From Weeksellaceae bacterium (GTDB lineage Bacteria > Bacteroidota > Bacteroidia > Flavobacteriales > Weeksellaceae), in the NCBI GenBank assembly GCA_949788275.1, contig OX460916.1:2914001-2978000 (forward strand): DNA of 64,000 nucleotides, in the 5' to 3' direction. The notes under the pieces were generated by a model that had not been told where the DNA came from, did not search any database, and saw only the letters and a list, made by a program, of their open reading frames with translations. The translations under genes and the position numbers were made by a program. Within the stretch, counting starts at the first letter, position 1; the number at the start of each line of letters is the position of its first letter. Positions 9,259 to 17,474 of this stretch are shown here, piece after piece.

Positions 9259-9621
9259 ATGGAAACGGCTAATTATTTTCCAATCTTAATCTTGTTTTTG
9301 TGCGCCTTCGGTTTTGTTGCTTTTACAATTATTGCAACACACTTATTAGGGCCATCACGTAAAACAGATGAGAAATTAGAAAACTTCGAATCGGGGATAG
9401 AACAGAAAGGAAACGCTCGTCAACCCTTTGCCATTAAGTATTTCTTAGTCGCCATTCTATTTGTGTTGTTCGATGTGGAAGTGATCTTCTTTTACCCTTA
9501 TGCGGCGAACTTCAAAGAATTAGGCTGGGAAGGTTTTATCGCAGTCGTGACGTTCGTGTGTTTGTTTTTGGTCATGTACATTTACGTGCGCAAAAAAGGA
9601 GCGTTGAATTGGGAAAAATAA
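9259..9621 (+). CDS. nuoA: NADH-quinone oxidoreductase subunit A
   Basis: A 120-residue membrane subunit of complex I with three transmembrane helices. The family motif around the conserved loop is present (KFENFESG-type ENFESGIEQ, then KYFLVAILFVLFDVEVIFFYP with its acidic residues in helix 2). It is the first gene of a 14-gene operon that runs unbroken to 22201. A 230-bp gap separates it from mfd; a clear promoter box was not found close to the start, so the promoter is probably further up in that gap. Confidence 0.96.
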   Translation: METANYFPILILFLCAFGFVAFTIIATHLLGPSRKTDEKLENFESGIEQKGNARQPFAIKYFLVAILFVLFDVEVIFFYPYAANFKELGWEGFIAVVTFVCLFLVMYIYVRKKGALNWEK

Positions 9622-9654
9622 TTTCCCTGTATTAACCCTTAAAATAATCAGAAA

Positions 9655-10227
9655 ATGATTCATAATAAAAGACCTGTTACTCACAATACCAATGTAAAAA
9701 TTGTGGATGCACCAGAAGGGCACCAAGGCGAAGGTTTTATGGCGATGCAACTATCGAAAGTGGTTGGTATGGCACGTAAGAATTCAATCTGGCCATTGCC
9801 TTTTGCAACAAGCTGTTGTGGAATTGAATTCATGGCCACCATGGGATCGACCTATGATTTGGCTCGTTTTGGGTCAGAACGTTTAGCTTTTACGCCTAGA
9901 CAATGTGATTTATTGATGGTGATGGGAACCATTTCAAAGAAAATGGCGCCTGTTTTACGTCAAGTATATATCCAAATGGCCGAACCTCGTTGGGTGATTG
10001 CCGTTGGAGCATGTGCTAGTTCAGGAGGTATTTTTGATACCTATTCCGTATTACAAGGAATCGATGAGGTTATTCCCGTAGATGTCTATGTTCCTGGATG
10101 TCCGCCTCGACCTGAGGCCATCATTGATGGAATTATGCGTATTCAAGAATTAGTAGAAACAGAGAGCGTTAGACGAAGAAGTAGTGACGAATATCAACAG
10201 TTGTTGACTAGCTACGGAATCAAATAA
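9655..10227 (+). CDS. nuoB: NADH-quinone oxidoreductase subunit B
   Basis: The 190-residue subunit that binds iron-sulphur cluster N2, the last electron carrier before quinone. The cluster ligands are visible: tandem cysteines in FATSCCGIEF, VGACASSGG and PGCPPRPEA. An 11-residue-plus N-terminal extension precedes the conserved core. It lies in the peripheral arm next to NuoD. It starts 33 bases after nuoA. Confidence 0.97.
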   Translation: MIHNKRPVTHNTNVKIVDAPEGHQGEGFMAMQLSKVVGMARKNSIWPLPFATSCCGIEFMATMGSTYDLARFGSERLAFTPRQCDLLMVMGTISKKMAPVLRQVYIQMAEPRWVIAVGACASSGGIFDTYSVLQGIDEVIPVDVYVPGCPPRPEAIIDGIMRIQELVETESVRRRSSDEYQQLLTSYGIK

Positions 10228-10236
10228 AATAAGAAC

Positions 10237-10773
10237 ATGGACAACAGTTTTATCAAGGATCGCTTGGTTCATAAATTCAAAGAAGATTGTATTGGTTTTG
10301 AAGAAAACTTTGGAATTCTTTCCGTTCAAATGAACAAGGAAGTCAATTTAAAAGTCTTGCAATTTCTTTATGACGAAGCAGAACTTGGATTTAGATTTTT
10401 AAAAGATTTAACCGCCATCCATTACCCACAAAGAGTAGGGGAAGAGTTGACGGTAACGTATTTGGTGTATAATATGTATAAAGGGGTGCATGTACGCATC
10501 AATTGTCATGTTCCAATTAACGATCCATCAATTTATACCGCATCGCAACTTTACGCAACGGCCAACTGGTTAGAGCGTGAATGTTACGATTTCTTTGGTG
10601 TAAACTTTATTGGTCATCCCAACTTAATTCGGGTGATGAATGTGGATGAAATGGATTATTTCCCACTTCGTAAAGAATTCCCATTAGAGGATCAAACACG
10701 AAAAGATAAGGATGATGAAATGTTTGGGCGTGGAGGTGATTTTAACCTTGGTCAAATGAATATTAAAGGATAA
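10237..10773 (+). CDS. nuoC: NADH-quinone oxidoreductase subunit C
   Basis: A 178-residue subunit of the connecting module of complex I (30-kDa subunit family). The signature ERECYDFFGVNFIGHPNL at about 110-128 is present. nuoC and nuoD are separate genes here, unlike the fused form of E. coli. Ten bases follow nuoB and six precede nuoD, as expected for translational coupling. Confidence 0.96.
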   Translation: MDNSFIKDRLVHKFKEDCIGFEENFGILSVQMNKEVNLKVLQFLYDEAELGFRFLKDLTAIHYPQRVGEELTVTYLVYNMYKGVHVRINCHVPINDPSIYTASQLYATANWLERECYDFFGVNFIGHPNLIRVMNVDEMDYFPLRKEFPLEDQTRKDKDDEMFGRGGDFNLGQMNIKG

Positions 10774-10779
10774 TCAACC

Positions 10780-12039
10780 ATGGGAAAAGATAAATTAAAA
10801 AAGAAAAGTCATAAAAACAGTTCTAAGAATATCGCTCTTCCAGACGGTTCATTAGAAAAAAATACAACAACCCTAAACTTAGGGCCGACTCACCCCGCTA
10901 CACATGGTGTTTTTCAAAATATCCTGGAAATGGATGGTGAAAAAATCATGAAGGCAACGCCTACGGTAGGGTATATTCACCGCGCATTTGAAAAAATAGC
11001 GGAACGCAAGCCACTTTACCAAGTAACGCCTCTAACCGACCGTTTAAACTATTGTTCGGCACCCCTAAATAATTTAGGGTGGCATATGACAGTCGAAAAA
11101 TTCGTCGGTATTGAAGTTCCTAAGCGCGTGGCCTATTTACGCGTGATTATTATGGAATTAGCCCGTGTGAGTGACCATATTGTTTGTAACTCTATTATGG
11201 GGGTAGATACCGGTGCTTTTACAGGGTTCTTATATATGATGAAATACCGTGAATTGATTTACGAGATCTATGAAGAAATCTGTGGTTCGCGTTTAACAAC
11301 AAATATCGGTCGTATTGGTGGTTTCGAAAGAGACTTTCCTGAAGTGGCATGGACGAAGATTCACAAATTTCTTCGCGAATTCCCCGATGTCTTAAGAGAG
11401 TTTGAAAACCTTTTTATGCGTAACCGTATTTTTATGGATCGTACACAAGGGGTTGGTGGTATTACCGCTGAACGTGCGTTAAACTATGGTTTTACAGGAC
11501 CAAATTTACGCGCAGCTGGTGTTGATTACGACGTTCGTGTGGCCAAACCATACTCGCGTTACGAAGAATTCGAATTCGATATCCCCGTTGGTAAAACAGG
11601 CGATTGTTACGATCGTTTCTTGGTAAGAGATCAAGAAATGTGGCAGAGTTTAAGCATTATTCAACAAGCAATTGATAAAATTGGTCAATTAGAAGGTGAA
11701 GAAGCAACCAAATACCACGCCGATGCTCCCGATTTCTATCTACCAAAGAAACAAGATGTCTACACCAAGATGGAAGCATTGATTTTCCACTTTAAGATTA
11801 TCATGGGTGAAGTCGATATTCCAAAAGGAGAAATTTTTAACTCGATCGAGGCCGCAAACGGTGAATTAGGATTCCATTTTATTTCAGATGGAGGTCGTTC
11901 AGCTTATCGTTTACATTTCCGTCGACCATGTTTTATATACTATCAAGCCTACCCAGAATTGGTGGAAGGTCAGATGTTATCTGATGCCATTATTACCATG
12001 AGTAGTTTGAACTTGATTGCAGGAGAATTAGATGCTTAA
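10780..12039 (+). CDS. nuoD: NADH-quinone oxidoreductase subunit D
   Basis: The 419-residue 49-kDa-type subunit that shapes the quinone-binding pocket with NuoB. Core motifs: LGPTHPATHG, GYIHRAFEK, DRLNYCSAP, RIGGFERDFP and the C-terminal SLNLIAGELDA. About 30 lysine-rich residues precede the conserved core; no alternative ATG would remove them cleanly, so they may be a real lineage-specific extension. The stop overlaps the longest nuoE reading frame. Confidence 0.97.
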   Translation: MGKDKLKKKSHKNSSKNIALPDGSLEKNTTTLNLGPTHPATHGVFQNILEMDGEKIMKATPTVGYIHRAFEKIAERKPLYQVTPLTDRLNYCSAPLNNLGWHMTVEKFVGIEVPKRVAYLRVIIMELARVSDHIVCNSIMGVDTGAFTGFLYMMKYRELIYEIYEEICGSRLTTNIGRIGGFERDFPEVAWTKIHKFLREFPDVLREFENLFMRNRIFMDRTQGVGGITAERALNYGFTGPNLRAAGVDYDVRVAKPYSRYEEFEFDIPVGKTGDCYDRFLVRDQEMWQSLSIIQQAIDKIGQLEGEEATKYHADAPDFYLPKKQDVYTKMEALIFHFKIIMGEVDIPKGEIFNSIEAANGELGFHFISDGGRSAYRLHFRRPCFIYYQAYPELVEGQMLSDAIITMSSLNLIAGELDA

Positions 12040-12058
12040 TCCTAACAGAGAAAGAAAA

Positions 12059-12550
12059 ATGACAGTTCAATTTTCAGAAGAAACCGTACAAAAAATAAAT
12101 ACCATTATCGCACGCTACCCTGAAGGTAAGCAGAAAAGTGCTTTAATTCCGATCCTACATGTGGTTCAAAAAGAGTTTAATGGATGGCTTGATACGCCTC
12201 AGTTAGATCAGGTAGCCGAAGTGTTATCGATTCTTCCTGTGGAAGTATACGAAGTGGCCTCATTTTACTCGATGTTTAATTTAAACCCCGTGGGAAAACA
12301 TGTGTTAGAGGTTTGTCAAACAGGTCCATGTATGTTAAGTGGATCCGACCAAATCATTCAACACATTAAAACAAAATTAGCCATTGAGGCTGGTCAAACA
12401 TCAAGTGATGGACTATTTACACTGAAATTAGTGGAATGTTTAGGAGCTTGTGGTTATGCACCAATGATGCAGGTTGGAAAAACATACCGTGAAAATCTAA
12501 CGATTGAAAAGGTGGATGAATTATTAGAAGAATTGAAAAAATTAGCATAA
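12059..12550 (+). CDS. nuoE: NADH-quinone oxidoreductase subunit E
   Basis: The 24-kDa subunit carrying the [2Fe-2S] cluster N1a. Ligands follow the C-x4-C...C-x3-C pattern: CQTGPCMLSGSDQ and ECLGACGYAP. I place the start at the ATG at 12059 (163 residues), preceded by the purine-rich AGAGAAAGAAA, rather than the ATG at 12032 that overlaps nuoD and adds nine residues with no family match. The stop overlaps the nuoF start by one base (TAATG). Confidence 0.93.
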   Translation: MTVQFSEETVQKINTIIARYPEGKQKSALIPILHVVQKEFNGWLDTPQLDQVAEVLSILPVEVYEVASFYSMFNLNPVGKHVLEVCQTGPCMLSGSDQIIQHIKTKLAIEAGQTSSDGLFTLKLVECLGACGYAPMMQVGKTYRENLTIEKVDELLEELKKLA

Positions 12551-13908
12551 TGGGACAGAAATTACTGCTTAATAATAGCCATATTCCGGGTATTCGCTAC
12601 TATTCTACGTACCGCGAAAACGGAGGTTATCAAGCTGCAGAAAAAGCGTTCAACATGTCAACCGATGAAATTCTAGAAGAAGTGAAAACTTCAGGATTAC
12701 GTGGTCGTGGTGGCGCAGGTTTCCCAACAGGGATGAAATGGAGTTTCTTGGCTAAACCCGAAGGGGTGCCAAGGCATTTGGTTTGTAATGCAGACGAATC
12801 AGAACCAGGAACATTCAAAGACCGATACTTGATGGAATTTATTCCCCATTTATTGATTGAAGGTTTATTGATTTCATCGTATTGTTTAGGAAGTAATATT
12901 ACCTATATCTATATCCGTGGTGAGTATGCGTGGATAGCGGAAATTTTAGAAGAAGCTATCGACGAAGCAAAAGCGGCTGGTTGGTTAGGGAAAAATATAC
13001 AAGGCAAAGGTTATGACCTAGAAATCTACGTTCAACGTGGTGCTGGTGCCTATATCTGTGGTGAAGAAACCGCCTTGCTTGAAAGTTTAGAAGGAAAACG
13101 AGGTAATCCGCGTTTAAAACCACCTTTTCCTGCGGTTAAAGGATTATGGGGAAGACCAACAGTGGTGAATAATGTAGAAACATTAGCCTCTATTGTACCG
13201 ATTATTACCATGGGAGGTACAGCGTATTCTCAACGTGGTGTGGGTCGCTCAACAGGAACCAAATTAATTTCGGCCTGTGGGAATATCAATAAACCAGGTG
13301 TTTATGAAATCGATTTCGATTTAACCGTTGAAGAGTTTATTTACTCGGATGAATACTGTGGTGGAATTGCCAATGGAAAACGCCTAAAGGCTTGTATTCC
13401 TGGTGGAAGTTCGGTGCCTATTGTTCCAGCAAATTTATTGCTAAAAACATCCGATGGTCAACCGCGTTTAATGAATTATGAAAGTTTATCGGAAGGTGGA
13501 TTTGCAACAGGAACCATGTTAGGTTCTGGTGGATTCATCGTGTTAGATGAAGATCAAGATATCGTTTACCATACCTATACCTTAGCTCGTTTTTACCGTC
13601 ACGAATCGTGTGGACAATGTTCTCCTTGTCGTGAAGGAACGGGATGGATGGAAAAAATCTTAAAGCGTATTCACGAAGGACAAGGAAAAATGTCTGATAT
13701 TGAGTTGTTATGGGATGTTCAACGTAAAATTGAAGGAAATACGATTTGCCCATTAGGTGATGCAGCAGCATGGCCAGTTGCGGCAGCTATTCGTCATTTC
13801 CGCGATGAGTTCGAATGGCATATCAACAACCCGGAAGAGTGTTTAACGCGTAATTATGGATTGGCGCATTATGCCGACCCGATTGACGTAATTGAAAAAG
13901 TAAATTAA
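12550..13908 (+). CDS. nuoF: NADH-quinone oxidoreductase subunit F (NADH-binding)
   Basis: The 452-residue subunit that binds NADH, FMN and the [4Fe-4S] cluster N3. Visible motifs: glycine-rich GLRGRGGAGFPTGMKW near residues 50-65, ESEPGTFKDR, ICGEETALLESLEG, and cluster ligands in ESCGQCSPCREGTGW with the fourth Cys in TICPLGDAAAWP. It forms the electron-input module with NuoE and NuoG. It overlaps nuoE by one base and is 7 bases from nuoG. Confidence 0.97.
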   Translation: MGQKLLLNNSHIPGIRYYSTYRENGGYQAAEKAFNMSTDEILEEVKTSGLRGRGGAGFPTGMKWSFLAKPEGVPRHLVCNADESEPGTFKDRYLMEFIPHLLIEGLLISSYCLGSNITYIYIRGEYAWIAEILEEAIDEAKAAGWLGKNIQGKGYDLEIYVQRGAGAYICGEETALLESLEGKRGNPRLKPPFPAVKGLWGRPTVVNNVETLASIVPIITMGGTAYSQRGVGRSTGTKLISACGNINKPGVYEIDFDLTVEEFIYSDEYCGGIANGKRLKACIPGGSSVPIVPANLLLKTSDGQPRLMNYESLSEGGFATGTMLGSGGFIVLDEDQDIVYHTYTLARFYRHESCGQCSPCREGTGWMEKILKRIHEGQGKMSDIELLWDVQRKIEGNTICPLGDAAAWPVAAAIRHFRDEFEWHINNPEECLTRNYGLAHYADPIDVIEKVN

Positions 13909-13915
13909 TACGAAG

Positions 13916-15001
13916 ATGGCAGAAGAAACCCCCTTATTTAAAGTAACAATCGATGATCAAACGATTGAAGTACCTGTAGGTACGACCATACTTCAAGCTG
14001 CTCGTATGATTGGTAAAGAAGTAGCTCCTCCAGCGATGTGTTACTACAACAAACTCGAGGATACCGGCGGAAATTGCCGCACCTGTTTGGTGGAAGTATC
14101 GCAAGGAAGTGAGGCTGACCCTAGACCAATGCCTAAACTTGTTCCTTCTTGTCGTACGACAGTTATGGATGGGATGGTTGTTGGCAATAAAAAATCGGAA
14201 CGCGTTGTTGAAGCCCGTAAAGGAATTGTTGAACTTTTATTGGTCAACCACCCACTAGATTGCCCTGTTTGTGATCAAGCTGGAGAATGTAAATTACAAG
14301 ATTTAAGCTACGAACATGGTGCTGAAACCACCCGTTACGAATTCGAGAGAAGAACCTTTCCTAAAGAAGATTTAGGTCCGAATATTCAGTTGAATATGAA
14401 CCGCTGTATCTTATGCTACCGTTGCGTAAAAACAGCTGATCAAGTTACCAATTGCCGTGAACATGGGGTAATGAATAGAGGTGATCACGCCGAAATTTCT
14501 ACCCACATCAGTAAATCACTGGATAACGAATTTATTGGAAATATCATCGATGTATGTCCTGTTGGGGCTTTAACCGACAAAACATTCCGTTTTAAAAACC
14601 GTGTATGGTTCTTAAAACCAGTCGATGCACACCGCGATTGTCCTACCTGTTCTGGAAAAGCACAAATTTGGTTCCGTGGAAATGAAGTTTTCCGTGTAAC
14701 GGCTCGTAAGAACGAATGGAATGAAGTGGAAGATTGGATCTGTAATACCTGTCGTTTCGATAAGAAAGAAAGCGCCGACTGGATTCTTGAAAAACCGTCA
14801 GAAGTAGATAAAACTTCGGTAATTCGCCAAGGGCATTACAACGATTCTGTTGAAAAACCTCAGGAAACATTCCCGAAAGTATTAAAAAGAGAACCCAAAT
14901 TACTGTTGGATATTCACGATGTGAGTGAAGTCAATGAAAATTCGAGAGATCTTTCGAAAATTCAAGGACCCGCGACCAGTAACGACTATAAAGAGAATTA
15001 A
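13916..15001 (+). CDS. nuoG: NADH-quinone oxidoreductase subunit G, short form
   Basis: A 361-residue peripheral-arm subunit with an N-terminal [2Fe-2S] ferredoxin domain (CYYNKLEDTGGNCRTC), the CPVCDQAGECKLQD motif and the ligands RCILCYRC, so clusters N1b, N4 and N5 are accounted for. Residues about 240-285 (CPTCSGK...CNTCRFDKK) match only the beginning of the molybdopterin-oxidoreductase-like region; the large C-terminal domain found in the roughly 900-residue E. coli protein is absent. The frame is intact and the operon continues 25 bases later, so this is a natural short form. Confidence 0.94.
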   Translation: MAEETPLFKVTIDDQTIEVPVGTTILQAARMIGKEVAPPAMCYYNKLEDTGGNCRTCLVEVSQGSEADPRPMPKLVPSCRTTVMDGMVVGNKKSERVVEARKGIVELLLVNHPLDCPVCDQAGECKLQDLSYEHGAETTRYEFERRTFPKEDLGPNIQLNMNRCILCYRCVKTADQVTNCREHGVMNRGDHAEISTHISKSLDNEFIGNIIDVCPVGALTDKTFRFKNRVWFLKPVDAHRDCPTCSGKAQIWFRGNEVFRVTARKNEWNEVEDWICNTCRFDKKESADWILEKPSEVDKTSVIRQGHYNDSVEKPQETFPKVLKREPKLLLDIHDVSEVNENSRDLSKIQGPATSNDYKEN

Positions 15002-15026
15002 TCACCCACGAAAAAAATAATCAAAA

Positions 15027-16076
15027 ATGACGGAAGAATTTTATGCTGACGCATTAGAAAAGTTAGCGCTAGTAGGTGCAATGATTGGATTTTCTCTAGC
15101 CGTTGCTGCTTATTCTACTTGGGGCGAGCGTAAAGTGGCTGCTTTCTTGCAAGACCGTATCGGTCCGAACAGAGCAGGGATCTTTGGGCTTTTACAACCG
15201 TTGGCCGATGGGTTAAAATTATTCTCTAAAGAGGAAATTATCCCAACCAACGCCAACAAGTTTTTATTTATTTTAGGTCCAGCATTAGCCATGATGGTCG
15301 CCTGTATGACAGGTGCCGTTATTCCTTGGAGTTCACCCTTTGAAATGGGCGGACGAATTGTTGTTCCTCAAATTGCCGACGTAAACATCGGTTTCTTATA
15401 TGTCTTGGGCGTATTAAGTGTAGGCGTTTATGGAATTATGATTGGGGCTTGGGCTTCCAATAATAAATATTCTTTGATGGGAGGTATTCGTGCCGCTTCT
15501 CAAATTATTTCTTACGAACTACCCATGGGATTGGTGTTAATCACCGTTTTAATGATGACAGGATCACTTAAATTAAGCGATATTGTTAACTACCAACAAG
15601 ACCAAATATGGTTTGTTATTTTACAACCCTTGGGTTTCTTAATCTTCTTAATTTGTTCATTTGCTGAAACCAATCGTACACCGTTCGATTTACCCGAAGC
15701 TGAAAATGAATTAATTGGAGGGTATCACTCAGAATATTCATCGATGAAAATGGGATTCTTCCTATTTGCTGAATACATCAATATGTTCATTAGTTCGGTG
15801 ATTATCGCCACAATCTACTTTGGTGGATACGATATTCCTTTCGTTAACGATGCTAAATTAGCAGAGTCAATCGGAATGAACTGGATGTCGGTATTGAATT
15901 TCATGAGCTTGTTCGGAAAGGCTTGTTTCTTCATCTTCTTCTATATGTGGGTAAGATGGACAATCCCTCGTTTCCGTTACGATCAATTGATGAACCTAGG
16001 ATGGAAAACATTATTGCCATTGGCATTGTTTAATATGTTATTAACAGGATTAGTGATTTTATTATTAAATAATTAA
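15027..16076 (+). CDS. nuoH: NADH-quinone oxidoreductase subunit H
   Basis: A 349-residue membrane subunit (ND1 family), about eight transmembrane helices, that closes the quinone channel at the junction with the peripheral arm. Motifs: GERKVAAFLQDRIGPNRAG near 30-50 and the loop motif PFDLPEAENELIGGYHSEYS. The acidic residues of that loop couple quinone chemistry to proton pumping in the family. Confidence 0.97.
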   Translation: MTEEFYADALEKLALVGAMIGFSLAVAAYSTWGERKVAAFLQDRIGPNRAGIFGLLQPLADGLKLFSKEEIIPTNANKFLFILGPALAMMVACMTGAVIPWSSPFEMGGRIVVPQIADVNIGFLYVLGVLSVGVYGIMIGAWASNNKYSLMGGIRAASQIISYELPMGLVLITVLMMTGSLKLSDIVNYQQDQIWFVILQPLGFLIFLICSFAETNRTPFDLPEAENELIGGYHSEYSSMKMGFFLFAEYINMFISSVIIATIYFGGYDIPFVNDAKLAESIGMNWMSVLNFMSLFGKACFFIFFYMWVRWTIPRFRYDQLMNLGWKTLLPLALFNMLLTGLVILLLNN

Positions 16077-16098
16077 AATCAGAAAAGTCAGAAAATAT

Positions 16099-16602
16099 AT
16101 GGAACCAATTACAAATAGAGCCAAACAAGTTGAACGTAAACCCATGAATTTTTGGGAGAAGATCTACTTGGTGGCAATTGTCAAAGGATTGATGATTACA
16201 TTGAAGCACTTCTTTATGAAAAAAGCGACAATTAATTATCCCGAAAAAGTAAGACCATTTAGTCCTGTGTTTAGAGGACTTCATGTGTTGAACAGAGATG
16301 AAGAAGGACGTGAAAACTGTACGGCTTGTGGACTTTGTGCTTTAGCATGTCCTGCCGAAGCCATTACCATGGAAGCAGCAGAAAGACTTCCAGGTGAAGA
16401 AAATCTTTACCGTGAAGAGAAGTACGCCGCCAAATATGAGATTAATATGTTGCGTTGTATCTTTTGTGGTTTCTGTGAAGAAGCTTGTCCTAAAGATGCA
16501 GTATACATGTCTCAAACAGTAGCACCTGCTAGTTTCAAACGTAAAGATTTTATCTACGGAAAAGAAGATTTATTAATCCCTCACCCTAAACCGTCGAACT
16601 AA
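16099..16602 (+). CDS. nuoI: NADH-quinone oxidoreductase subunit I
   Basis: A 167-residue ferredoxin-like subunit with two [4Fe-4S] clusters (N6a, N6b). The ligand motifs are CTACGLCALACP and CIFCGFCEEACP. An amphipathic N-terminal helix probably anchors it to the membrane arm. Its stop overlaps the nuoJ start (TAATG). Confidence 0.97.
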   Translation: MEPITNRAKQVERKPMNFWEKIYLVAIVKGLMITLKHFFMKKATINYPEKVRPFSPVFRGLHVLNRDEEGRENCTACGLCALACPAEAITMEAAERLPGEENLYREEKYAAKYEINMLRCIFCGFCEEACPKDAVYMSQTVAPASFKRKDFIYGKEDLLIPHPKPSN

Positions 16603-17120
16603 TGGAAATAACAGAAATTCTATTCTATGTGTTAGCCAGCTTAACGGTCTTGAGCGCATTATTAATGGTGTTCAGTAAGAATCCTGTACACTCTATTCTT
16701 TATTTAATCATTACCTTCTTCTGTATCAGTGGGCATTATGTTTTAATGAACGCTCAGTTTTTGGCTGTGGTGAATGTCATTGTCTATGCGGGGGCCATTA
16801 TGGTCTTGTTCTTATTCGTGGTGATGTTAATGAATTTAAATAGTGAAAAGATCTCTTTTGGGCGGCCAGCGAAATTTCTCGCCGCGTCATTAGTTTCTAT
16901 TTTATTCATCGCCTTAACGGTTCAACTAGTTCTAGGAAATTCAGAAGCAGCGCAGCAGCAAATTACCATGGGTGAAGGCGATTTTGGCTTAATTCAAAAC
17001 CTGGGTAAAGTGCTTTATTCCGATTATGTATTAACCTTCGAATTAAGTTCAATCTTATTCATCTCTGCCATGATTGGCGCGGTGATCCTGTCGAAGAAAG
17101 ATGAAGAATTAACCGAATAG
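16602..17120 (+). CDS. nuoJ: NADH-quinone oxidoreductase subunit J
   Basis: A 172-residue membrane subunit (ND6 family) with five predicted helices; the conserved NVIVYAGAIMVLFLFVVMLM helix, containing the family pi-bulge region, is clear. It lies between nuoI (one-base overlap) and nuoK (24-base gap). Confidence 0.96.
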   Translation: MEITEILFYVLASLTVLSALLMVFSKNPVHSILYLIITFFCISGHYVLMNAQFLAVVNVIVYAGAIMVLFLFVVMLMNLNSEKISFGRPAKFLAASLVSILFIALTVQLVLGNSEAAQQQITMGEGDFGLIQNLGKVLYSDYVLTFELSSILFISAMIGAVILSKKDEELTE

Positions 17121-17144
17121 GGATTAAAAACAAAACGTAAAAAC

Positions 17145-17471
17145 ATGTTACCAATTAGTTATTATATCGTTTTATCATTAATTCTGTTCGCCATTGGAAT
17201 GACAGGGGTTGCGATTCGTCGTAATGCCATTATCATGTTCATGTGCATCGAATTAATGTTAAATTCAGTCAACTTACTTTTAGTTGCATTTTCTAAAATG
17301 CATTTTTTAAAGAACCCTGAATTACAAAACAGTGCAGACGCTCAACTTCTCGTATTTTTTATTATGGTTGTTGCTGCGGCTGAAGTTGCTGTAGGTTTAT
17401 CGGTGATTATTTTATTATTCCGTAAAGTCTATAGTGTAGATATTAATGTATTAAATCGTTTAAAAGGATAA
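17145..17471 (+). CDS. nuoK: NADH-quinone oxidoreductase subunit K
   Basis: A 108-residue, three-helix membrane subunit (ND4L family). The two buried glutamates used in proton transfer are in MCIELMLNSVNLL and VVAAAEVAVGLS. Three bases separate its stop from the nuoL start. Confidence 0.97.
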   Translation: MLPISYYIVLSLILFAIGMTGVAIRRNAIIMFMCIELMLNSVNLLLVAFSKMHFLKNPELQNSADAQLLVFFIMVVAAAEVAVGLSVIILLFRKVYSVDINVLNRLKG

Positions 17472-17474
17472 TTT

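Noticed and set aside
12032-12058. The ATG at 12032 as the nuoE start.
   Set aside because: It overlaps nuoD, and the extra nine residues match nothing; the ATG at 12059 has a purine-rich leader.
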